A DNA stretch of 20,744 nucleotides, taken from the NCBI GenBank assembly GCA_030631915.1, contig DAOVKF010000009.1, forward strand, positions 1-20,744, written 5' to 3'. Source of the stretch: Candidatus Omnitrophota bacterium (GTDB lineage Bacteria > Omnitrophota > Gorgyraeia > Tantalellales > Tantalellaceae). The notes beneath the pieces were generated by a model, which was not told the origin of the DNA, did no database searches, and was given only the letters and a program-made list of their open reading frames with translations. Positions 14,632 through 20,744 of the stretch are shown one piece after another; position 1 is the first letter of the stretch, and each line of letters begins with the position of its first letter. The position numbers were made by a program, and so were the translations under genes.

Positions 14632-14671
14632 GTCCCGATTTCTTGCAGATCCCGGATCAAAGGAAAGCCGC

Positions 14672-14759
14672 GGAGAGGTGGCTGAGTGGCCGAAAGCGCG
14701 CGCTTGGAGAGCGTGTGGGCGGCAACGTCCCCAGGGTTCGAATCCCTGCCTCTCCGCCA
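14672..14759 (+). tRNA. tRNA-Ser(GGA)
   Basis: 88 nt with encoded CCA. Acceptor GGAGAGG/CCTCTCC, D arm GCT...AGC, anticodon arm CGCGC TTGGAGA GCGTG (one G-T pair) giving anticodon GGA (UCC/UCU). Long variable arm and T arm CAGGG TTCGAAT CCCTG. Its acceptor is identical to that of the split tRNA-Ser on the other strand. Confidence 0.95.
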
Positions 14760-14896
14760 AATTTCGCGAATGCAAAATTTGATCCCGAGAACATGACGGA
14801 CAGGATGGTTCGAGGGACCTATTTTTTACCGATGACCTTCATCGAAATATCCGTTTACAGAGACGCGATAACGCAAAAGCAAATAACTGGGGTAAA

Positions 14897-17299
14897 ATGA
14901 AGGTAGCCAGTAAAATAAGCATCGTATTTTTCGTGACGGTCCTGCTTCTCGCGGGTAGTGTATTGCCCTTCGCGTATATTACGCAGAAAAGAGATCTGGA
15001 AGAAGCGATATTTAACCATTTAAGCGCGACTCTCCGCTCCAGGGTCCTGCACGTAGAGACATTTCTGGACCTGCAAAAGAGGGCCACAGTGCAATTATCG
15101 CAGAGCATGGTCTTGCGGAACCTGTTATCCGCGGATGAAAAAGATGCCGCGTACCCCCACAAACTGGATATAGCCGTAAAAAGACTGCAGCACACAAAAG
15201 GAGCATGTAAATATCTGTATGAAGTCTTTATCCTGAACGCGAACGGCAGTATTGCCGCTTCAAGCAACAGGGATGAGATCGGTCTGGACAGGTCTGGTGA
15301 CGCTTATTTTCTGGGAGCGAAAGCAGGGCCGTATATCAAAGACGTATATTTTTTAAAGACCATGCAAAAAGGGGCGATAGCCATTTCAGCTCCGATCACG
15401 GCCAGTAAAACAGGAAAGTTTTTAGGTGTAGTTGTCAGCAGGCTCAATCTGGATATGTTGAACAGGATAGCCGCTGATAGAACCGGTTTAGGTGAGACAG
15501 GGGAGATCTATATCCTGAATGAGGACGGTTACATGATAACCCCTTCCCGTTTTATGGAGGACACCTTTCTTACCGTAAGAGGCGGTGCAAGGTTCACAGA
15601 AGAAAAGTTGAACGTTACTGAAGAACATGGCGATGAGCGCCATGAGCATCATGAGCATCATGAGCATCTCGGATATCCAGGGCCCCATGAGCACTCCGTG
15701 CGCTTCGGGTGCAAACCTTTGGTATATATAAATTACAGGGGAGTTAAGGTTCTGGGGGTACACGCGCATATATCGGAAATGCCGTGGGTCCTTGTGGCGG
15801 AGATTGATGAGAAAGAGGCGCTCGCGCCTCTTGGCAGGTTAAGATGGATATTTATCCTTATAACACTTTTTATCTCGGCATTGGGCCTGTTAATGGGGAG
15901 GTTCATTTCAGAGATAATCGCCAAACCGATCCGTAAATTATTCGAAGGAACGGAGATAGTGGGCAAGGGCGATCTGGATCATAAGGTAGGCACATCCGCG
16001 AAGGACGAGATCGGTCAGTTTTCAAGAGCGTTTGATATCATGACGGACAACCTGAAGAAGACGACCACTTCTGTGCATAATCTTAACCGGGAAATTGAAA
16101 GACGGCGTAAAATCCAGCAGAAATTACAGGAAACAACCGAACAGTTGAAAGCCATACTGGACGGGTCCCCCGACCTGATCATGCAGCTGGACACTGATAT
16201 GAACATTCTCTGGGCGAACAAAGCGGCTATCAGGAGGAACCCTGACGCGGTGGGGCAGCCGTGCTACAAGGCCTTCAAGGGAAGGGTAGATCCGTGTCCG
16301 TCGTGTCCGGCCAAAAGAAGCATTGATACCGGGCACATCGAGAAAGAGGTGCTGCCTCCTGAGTCTACGGACGCTGCCACAGAAGAATGGTGGGAAGATA
16401 TCGGGGTGCCTATAAAGGAAGACGATGGCAGTATCAGGAGCGTGATCTGGATCGGGAGGGATGTCACAGAGACGAAGAAAGCGGAAAAGGAGCTCCAGTC
16501 CGCGTATCATGATCTTAAGGAGACGCAGAAGCAGCTTATACAATCGGCAAAGATGGGGGCCGTGGGGATGCTGGCCGGAGGCGTCGCGCATGAGGTGAAG
16601 AATCCGCTGGGGATCATAATGCAGTGTATCAATTATCTGGAAAAGGCAACAGGCGCCGATAAGAAAAAGCAGTCCGAAATATTAAGCATTGGTAGAAAGG
16701 CCGTAATAAGGGCGGACAAAATAGTGCATGGTTTACTTAATTTCTCGAAGCCGGCCCCGCTGGAACTTAAGCCCTGCGGGATGGAAGATGTCCTTCAAAC
16801 CTCACTTGAGCTCGTGGGACAGCAGTTAAAGCTTAAGGGCGTTAAAATAATTCAGGATTTTGCGCCCGGACTCCCTTTGGTCATGATAGACGAGAATCAG
16901 ATAAGGCAGGTTTTTTTAAACATCTTTTTAAACGCGCTGCAGGCAATGCCCGAAGGGGGGGAACTTACCACAAGGATATATACCAGGAAGCTGACAGAAA
17001 CAAAGGATCTTATCGGAAGTAAAGAGGAAGATTTCATGAAGATCGGGGATAGGATCCTTGTCTGCGAGATAGAAAATACGGGTTCGGGTATATCCGAGGA
17101 TAAATTAAGCAAAGTGTTTGATCCTTTTTTTACCACCAGGGAGCCCGGCGAGGGGACGGGCTTGGGTTTGACCATTACACGGTCCATCGTTGAAAGGCAT
17201 AACGGAGTCATCGAGATGGAGAGCAAAGAAGACCGGGGAGTAAAGGTCATTATCGCTTTGCCGCTAATTAATGAAACTGAAGGAGAGAGGCATGGATAA
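14897..17299 (+). CDS. Cache-HAMP-PAS histidine kinase with His-rich sensor insert
   Basis: An 800-aa sensor kinase. A membrane helix at about 8-28 and a second at about 315-335 flank a large extracytoplasmic sensor that looks like a double Cache domain (YLYEVFILNANGSIAASS, GAIAISAPIT, GEIYILNEDGYMITPS). A His-rich insert lies at 249-266 (HEHHEHHEHLGYPGPHEH). HAMP follows (about 335-387). The next domain is PAS with C456, C467 and C470 (C-x10-C-x2-C), a recurrent Cys-rich PAS pattern that might bind a metal centre (unproven). Phospho-acceptor H565 lies in GGVAHEVKNPLG. The ATPase shows FLNIFLNALQAM, ENTGSGI and EGTGLGLT. GGGGT precedes ATG 14897. It overlaps its receiver partner by 8 nt. Confidence 0.9.
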   Translation: MKVASKISIVFFVTVLLLAGSVLPFAYITQKRDLEEAIFNHLSATLRSRVLHVETFLDLQKRATVQLSQSMVLRNLLSADEKDAAYPHKLDIAVKRLQHTKGACKYLYEVFILNANGSIAASSNRDEIGLDRSGDAYFLGAKAGPYIKDVYFLKTMQKGAIAISAPITASKTGKFLGVVVSRLNLDMLNRIAADRTGLGETGEIYILNEDGYMITPSRFMEDTFLTVRGGARFTEEKLNVTEEHGDERHEHHEHHEHLGYPGPHEHSVRFGCKPLVYINYRGVKVLGVHAHISEMPWVLVAEIDEKEALAPLGRLRWIFILITLFISALGLLMGRFISEIIAKPIRKLFEGTEIVGKGDLDHKVGTSAKDEIGQFSRAFDIMTDNLKKTTTSVHNLNREIERRRKIQQKLQETTEQLKAILDGSPDLIMQLDTDMNILWANKAAIRRNPDAVGQPCYKAFKGRVDPCPSCPAKRSIDTGHIEKEVLPPESTDAATEEWWEDIGVPIKEDDGSIRSVIWIGRDVTETKKAEKELQSAYHDLKETQKQLIQSAKMGAVGMLAGGVAHEVKNPLGIIMQCINYLEKATGADKKKQSEILSIGRKAVIRADKIVHGLLNFSKPAPLELKPCGMEDVLQTSLELVGQQLKLKGVKIIQDFAPGLPLVMIDENQIRQVFLNIFLNALQAMPEGGELTTRIYTRKLTETKDLIGSKEEDFMKIGDRILVCEIENTGSGISEDKLSKVFDPFFTTREPGEGTGLGLTITRSIVERHNGVIEMESKEDRGVKVIIALPLINETEGERHG
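15641..15667 (+). repeat. three perfect 9-bp repeats encoding His-Glu-His
   Basis: CATGAGCAT occurs three times head to tail, and a fourth near-copy (CATGAGCAC) lies at 15686-15694. It encodes H249-H257 of the Cache sensor. Confidence 0.95.
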
Positions 17300-17687
17300 A
17301 AAGAAGATCTTATTTATAGACGATGAGGAAGCTCTCTGTAAACTGGTAAAATTGAATTTAGAAATTAGCGGTGAATATGGAGTAACGACAGCTTATTCAG
17401 GCCGGGAGGGAATGCAAAAAATAAAAGAGACGGATTTTAATCTGGTCATAATGGATTTCAAGATGCCCGGTATGAACGGAGAAACACTTGTGGATAACAT
17501 TACAAGGGTGAAACCCGGTTTGCCGCTGCTTATATACTCCATTTATTCCGATGATTTTAGTACGATAGACGCCTCTATAAGGAAGAAAGTTGACGGCGTG
17601 ATCGGCAAACCGGATGATCGCGAGCAGCTTCAAAAAGCCGTAAAGGATATTCTGGATAGAAAAGTGAAGAGCGATCGAATATCGTGA
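17292..17687 (+). CDS. receiver-only response regulator
   Basis: A 131-aa CheY-like domain. Acidic pair D10-D11 (FIDDEE), phospho-acceptor D55 (VIMDFKMPGMNGE), switch Ser in LLIYSIYS and Lys in VIGKPDD are present. No output domain. AAGGAGAG lies just before ATG 17292, and the start overlaps the kinase stop by 8 nt as ATGGATAA, so it is the likely partner of the Cache kinase. A weak terminator follows about 95 nt later. Confidence 0.88.
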   Translation: MDKKKILFIDDEEALCKLVKLNLEISGEYGVTTAYSGREGMQKIKETDFNLVIMDFKMPGMNGETLVDNITRVKPGLPLLIYSIYSDDFSTIDASIRKKVDGVIGKPDDREQLQKAVKDILDRKVKSDRIS

Positions 17688-17780
17688 TGATGTTACGCGA
17701 TCAGGCAATGTTCGCCAGTACCTCATTCCCGACATTATTTCTTAACGCGATATCCGCAAAACAGGTGATAATACCCGGGT

Positions 17781-17801
17781 AAGGCAAAAACCGGCCTTTT
17801 T
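17781..17801 (+). terminator. weak rho-independent terminator before nrdD
   Basis: AAGGC (17781-17785) pairs with GCCTT (17794-17798) around AAAAACCG, and the T-run reaches 17801. It separates the two-component operon from the nrdD promoter. Confidence 0.4.
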
Positions 17802-17806
17802 CGTGC

Positions 17807-17822
17807 TAACTATATATTGTGC
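17807..17822. promoter_or_regulatory. NrdR box 1
   Basis: TAACTATATATTGTGC matches the known NrdR consensus (ACACWATATATWGTGT) at 13 of 16 positions by eye. It lies just upstream of the -35 box. NrdR is the ATP/dATP-sensing repressor of RNR genes. Confidence 0.7.
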
Positions 17823-17827
17823 TCAGC

Positions 17828-17856
17828 TTGACAAAGATGCCAATATATGGTATATT
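17828..17856 (+). promoter_or_regulatory. sigma70 promoter of nrdD
   Basis: TTGACA (17828-17833) is a perfect -35. A 17-bp spacer leads to TATATT (17851-17856), 5 of 6 to consensus. The start is expected near 17863, giving a leader of about 50 nt. Confidence 0.75.
17838..17853. promoter_or_regulatory. NrdR box 2
   Basis: TGCCAATATATGGTAT matches the NrdR consensus at 11 of 16 positions. It starts exactly 31 bp after box 1, three helical turns, which is the known spacing of paired NrdR boxes. It overlaps the promoter spacer and -10 box, a typical repression geometry. Confidence 0.6.
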
Positions 17857-17912
17857 TTTTGCTGTTCGTTACCGTGAGCCATGGCAAAACACACCCGAAG
17901 AGGAGAAAAAAC

Positions 17913-19937
17913 ATGTATTCGACTTCCATTAAATTTATAAGAAAAAGAGACGGGCGGCTGGAGCCCTTTGATCCGAAAAAGATCGAAAAAGTGGTTATTT
18001 CCGCTGCCAGGGCCGTGGGCGGAGAGGACGTAAAAAAGGCGCAGAACATAACCAGGCAGACGGTATCTTTTCTGGATGCGGTTTATAAACAAGGCCGGGT
18101 GCCCACTGTCGAGACCGTTCAGGACCTTGTCGAAAAAGTGCTTATTGAGAACGGCCATGCCAGGACGGCGAAAGCGTATATCTTATACCGTGAACAGCAC
18201 GCGAAATTGCGGCAGACCAGGGAACTTCTCAGCGACGCCGTTAACATGGTGGATGATTATATAGAGCAGAAGGACTGGCGCGTCAAGGAAAACGCGAACA
18301 TGGCCTATTCCCTTCAGGGGCTGAATAATTTCATATCCACGACCGTATCCAGCAAATACTGGCTGGATCGCATTTATCCCAAAAGCATAGCCGAAAGACA
18401 CCTGGCAGGCGAGATACATATTCATGACCTTGGCTCCATAAGCCCGTACTGCTGCGGCTGGGACCTTAAGGATCTTCTTGTCCGGGGATTCGGCGGCGCT
18501 TACGGAAAGGTGGAATCAAAACCGCCGAGGCATTTCAGGGTCGCCCTGGGCCAGATAGTCAATTTTTTCTACACACTCCAGGGAGAAGCCGCCGGGGCGC
18601 AGGCATTTTCGAATTTTGATACCCTTCTGGCCCCGTTTGTTTACTATGACAAACTTGATTATGGCCAGATCAGGCAGTATATGCAGGAATTCATCTTTAA
18701 TATCAACGTGCCTACCCGGGTAGGTTTTCAGACGCCGTTCACGAATATCACCATGGACCTTTTGATCCCGAAGTCGTTCAGGGACGAGGCCGTGGTCGTC
18801 GGAGGAAAGATAAAGGATAAAAAATACGGCGATTTCCAGCATGAGGCGGATCTTATTAACAGGGCTTTTTGCGAGGTAATGATCCAGGGAGACGCTAAAG
18901 GAAGGATCTTTTCATTCCCGATACCCACATATAATATAACCAAGGATTTTGACTGGGATAATCCGGATCTTGACGGGTTATGGAAGATGACGGCGAAGTA
19001 CGGCATTCCGTATTTTTCGAATTTTGTCAACAGCGATATGGACCCCGATGACGCGCGGAGTATGTGCTGCCGCCTGCGGCTTGATAACAGGGAACTGCGC
19101 AAAAGAGGCGGAGGCCTTTTTGGGTCCAATCCGCTGACCGGTTCTATCGGGGTCGTCACGCTCAACATGCCGAGACTCGCGTATCTGTCGGAAAACAGGG
19201 ATGAATTCTTCAAAGGGCTTGACGGCCTCCTGCAGGTATCAAAGGAGTCTCTTGAAATAAAGAGAAAGATACTCGAGCACCTTACCGATGAGGGGCTGTA
19301 TCCCTATTCGCGGCATTACCTCGACGATATTAAAAAGAGGTTCGGCACGTACTGGGCGAACCATTTTTCGACGATAGGGATAATCGGCGTAAATGAAGCG
19401 TGTTCGAACCTTTTAAAGGAGGACATAGGCAGCGAGAAAGGAAAAGCCTTCGCGCTTGAGATAATGAACCATATCAGGAAACGCATGGTGGAATTCCAGG
19501 AGGAGACAGGGCAGATGTATAATCTGGAAGCGACGCCGGCGGAGGGAACGGCATATCGTCTGGCAAAGCTGGACAGGGCAAAATGTCCGGGTATCGTGAC
19601 ACAGGGGACAGAAGAGCCGTATTATACGAATTCCTCGAACCTTCCGGTAAATTATACCGATGACCTGTTCTGGGCCATGGACCATCAGGATGAGATACAG
19701 TCGCTTTATACCGGAGGGACGGTGTATCACATATTCCTCGGGGAAAGGATAGAGGACAGCGAGGTCTGTAAAAAACTTGTTCGAAAGATCGCGGAGACAT
19801 ACAGGTTGCCGTATTACACGATCTCGCCGTCGTTCACCATATGTTCTGTTCACGGGTACATACCCGGAGAACATTTTAAATGTCCCTATGATCCGGATGA
19901 AGCAGGGGAAAACGTTGAGGAGGAGATCTTTATATGA
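17913..19937 (+). CDS. nrdD: class III anaerobic ribonucleoside-triphosphate reductase, lacking the glycyl-radical domain
   Basis: Reduces NTPs to dNTPs without oxygen. Residues about 6-100 are an ATP-cone (FIRKRDGRLEPFDPKKIEK), the allosteric activity site. The barrel shows SPYCCGWDLKDLL, GEAAGAQAFSNFDT, the active-site region MCCRLRLDNRELRKRGGGLFGSNPLTGSIG, and NEACSNLL. Near the C-terminus TICSVHGYIPGEHFKCP supplies the first zinc-site residues. Then, at residue 674, TGA stops the frame before the RVxGY glycyl-radical motif that every active enzyme needs. That motif follows in another frame (19934-20110). The start ATG 17913 has AGGAG at 17901; an in-frame ATG at 17847 would place the start inside the promoter. 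The frame break may be real gene splitting, a programmed event, or a one-base sequence error. Confidence 0.92.
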   Translation: MYSTSIKFIRKRDGRLEPFDPKKIEKVVISAARAVGGEDVKKAQNITRQTVSFLDAVYKQGRVPTVETVQDLVEKVLIENGHARTAKAYILYREQHAKLRQTRELLSDAVNMVDDYIEQKDWRVKENANMAYSLQGLNNFISTTVSSKYWLDRIYPKSIAERHLAGEIHIHDLGSISPYCCGWDLKDLLVRGFGGAYGKVESKPPRHFRVALGQIVNFFYTLQGEAAGAQAFSNFDTLLAPFVYYDKLDYGQIRQYMQEFIFNINVPTRVGFQTPFTNITMDLLIPKSFRDEAVVVGGKIKDKKYGDFQHEADLINRAFCEVMIQGDAKGRIFSFPIPTYNITKDFDWDNPDLDGLWKMTAKYGIPYFSNFVNSDMDPDDARSMCCRLRLDNRELRKRGGGLFGSNPLTGSIGVVTLNMPRLAYLSENRDEFFKGLDGLLQVSKESLEIKRKILEHLTDEGLYPYSRHYLDDIKKRFGTYWANHFSTIGIIGVNEACSNLLKEDIGSEKGKAFALEIMNHIRKRMVEFQEETGQMYNLEATPAEGTAYRLAKLDRAKCPGIVTQGTEEPYYTNSSNLPVNYTDDLFWAMDHQDEIQSLYTGGTVYHIFLGERIEDSEVCKKLVRKIAETYRLPYYTISPSFTICSVHGYIPGEHFKCPYDPDEAGENVEEEIFI

Positions 19938-20110
19938 ACGGGAAGAAATGCAGGGTAGAGGTATTTTCGCGCGTTACGGGTTTTTTCCGTCCCGTCCAGG
20001 CGTGGAATAAAGGGAAGGTCGAGGAATTCCGGGACAGAAAGAAATTCAACCTGGGGACCACGCAGAAAAAAGATGATAATAGCAGGATTTCAAAAACTGT
20101 CCCTTGTTGA
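19934..20110 (+). CDS. separate glycyl-radical C-terminal domain of NrdD
   Basis: A 58-aa ORF that opens MNGKKCRVEVFSRVTGFF and continues RPVQAWNKGKVEEFRDRKKF. This is unmistakably the end of class III RNR: RVTGFF carries the radical Gly (G16), and C6 would be the last zinc ligand. ATG 19934 overlaps the nrdD stop as ATGA. A perfect AGGAGG (19918-19923) lies 10 nt upstream, inside codons for Glu-Glu of nrdD. It could therefore be translated as its own small protein, comparable in concept to the spare-part radical protein GrcA/YfiD of pyruvate formate-lyase. Its last 20 residues run past the usual NrdD end and overlap nrdG. Alternatively it is the broken end of a frameshifted nrdD. Confidence 0.75.
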   Translation: MNGKKCRVEVFSRVTGFFRPVQAWNKGKVEEFRDRKKFNLGTTQKKDDNSRISKTVPC

Positions 20111-20744
20111 TTTTCCGGGATATCTGTGTTCCGTGGTGTTCGTTCAGGGGTGCAATTTCCGGTGCAGCTATTGTCAGAATCCAAGTCTGGTGGGTTTCGA
20201 GAAACAGACTGATCTGTCCGAAAAAGAGGTCTTTGATTTTCTGTCCGGGCGGAAAGCGATGATAGAGGGGGTCGTCATAACCGGAGGAGAACCGACGGTA
20301 TACGACGATCTGCCCGGATTTATAAAAAAGCTGAAAGAACAGGGGTTCAGGGTCAAACTTGATACGAACGGCTCGAACCCCGTCCAGATGGAAGGACTCT
20401 TGAGCGATAAATGCCTGGATTACGTCGCCCTGGACATAAAGACGTCTTTTCCGAAATATTCCCTGGTCACGGATATAAGTGCAATCGTCGGATCGGTCTC
20501 GCAAAGTATCCGGAGCATAATGGAGTCGCCGGTCCCGTATGAATTCCGGACGACATGCGTGCCCGGGATAGTCGAAGAAGAGGATATCGCCGCGATAGGT
20601 GAGATCGTGAAAGGCGCTGAAAGATACTGTTTGCAGCAATTCCGTCCTTATGTAACCCTGGATCCGCATTTTCAGGATATCAAACCTTACAGCAAAGAGG
20701 TCCTCGGGAAGTTCGGGGATATACTTGCCGCCTTTGTCCGGGAA
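20073..20744 (+). CDS. nrdG: anaerobic RNR activating enzyme, 3' end cut by window edge
   Basis: Radical SAM protein that installs the glycyl radical on NrdD. It opens MIIAGFQKLSLVDFPG, and the cluster motif is CNFRCSYCQNP (C-x3-C-x2-C). VVITGGEPTVYDDLP is the SAM-contacting GGE region, and LKEQGFRVKLDTNGSNP fits the family. The start lies inside the small glycyl-radical ORF, overlapping it by 38 nt; the ribosome site is weak, suggesting coupling. 224 codons are visible with no stop; typical members are about 220-240 aa, so only the end is missing. Confidence 0.9.
   Translation, partial: MIIAGFQKLSLVDFPGYLCSVVFVQGCNFRCSYCQNPSLVGFEKQTDLSEKEVFDFLSGRKAMIEGVVITGGEPTVYDDLPGFIKKLKEQGFRVKLDTNGSNPVQMEGLLSDKCLDYVALDIKTSFPKYSLVTDISAIVGSVSQSIRSIMESPVPYEFRTTCVPGIVEEEDIAAIGEIVKGAERYCLQQFRPYVTLDPHFQDIKPYSKEVLGKFGDILAAFVRE

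Noticed and set aside
14759..14781. AAATTT...AAATTT hairpin after tRNA-Ser(GGA) as its terminator.
   Set aside because: The stem is AT-only at its base and no T-run follows; too weak to annotate.
19924..19940. Programmed -1 frameshift joining the two nrdD parts.
   Set aside because: No X-XXY-YYZ slippery heptamer precedes the TGA, and tRNA-Ile on ATA would not re-pair after slipping. Re-initiation or a sequence error fits better.
1..20744. CRISPR arrays, prophage genes, rRNA or a toxin-antitoxin pair.
   Set aside because: No regularly spaced repeats, phage structural genes, rRNA sequence or paired small toxin genes were seen on either strand.

Overview
The window reads as chromosomal DNA from an uncultured bacterium using the standard code. 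It is gene-dense, has mid GC content, and stops at TAA, TAG and TGA. My best guess is a Candidatus Omnitrophota-like lineage. The guess rests on the ndk / yicC / gmk / rpoZ / coaC / coaB run, a prepilin-like protein with an H-x9-[DN]G tail, many PAS and Cache sensors, and an anaerobic class III ribonucleotide reductase. It is inference, not proof.

Layout. 1-942: an IS256/MULE-type transposase cut by the window edge. 965-4971: a housekeeping operon behind a sigma70-like promoter, with nucleoside diphosphate kinase, YicC RNase, guanylate kinase, RNA polymerase omega, CoaC and CoaB as separate proteins, and a pseudopilin-like protein. 4993-7894 (minus strand): a GT20 trehalose-6-phosphate synthase (otsA) overlapping a GT4 TreT-type trehalose synthase. 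The otsA promoter region is shared with the divergent rlmN; both genes look leaderless. 8004-9846: rlmN and a protein-isoaspartate methyltransferase with a lipoprotein-like signal. 9847-10409: an AT-rich gap holding a long hairpin, a 32-codon ORF with a perfect Shine-Dalgarno, and a candidate small RNA. 10410-13574: a PAS protein, two tandem 71-bp hairpin repeats, a membrane histidine kinase and a receiver-only regulator. 13574-14056: a REP/BIME-like inverted repeat beside a tRNA-Ser(CGA) gene that sits between the two halves of another tRNA-Ser(CGA). 14269-17687: a STAS protein, tRNA-Ser(GGA), and a second kinase/receiver pair whose Cache sensor carries a His-rich repeat. 17807-20744: an anaerobic RNR operon with paired NrdR boxes over its promoter.

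How the genes work together. The first operon supplies nucleotides, coenzyme A and transcription parts. The minus-strand pair points to trehalose-type osmolyte synthesis. The middle is a signalling island: two kinases, two receiver-only regulators, a PAS protein and a STAS protein, with no DNA-binding output domain in view. The last block makes dNTPs without oxygen.

The most striking points are: (1) nrdD is broken just before its glycyl-radical domain, which continues as a separate 58-aa ORF with its own AGGAGG site and an ATGA stop/start overlap; (2) the nested tRNA-Ser arrangement; (3) the inverted-repeat element wedged between a stop codon and the tRNA 3' end; (4) the twin 71-bp hairpin repeats.
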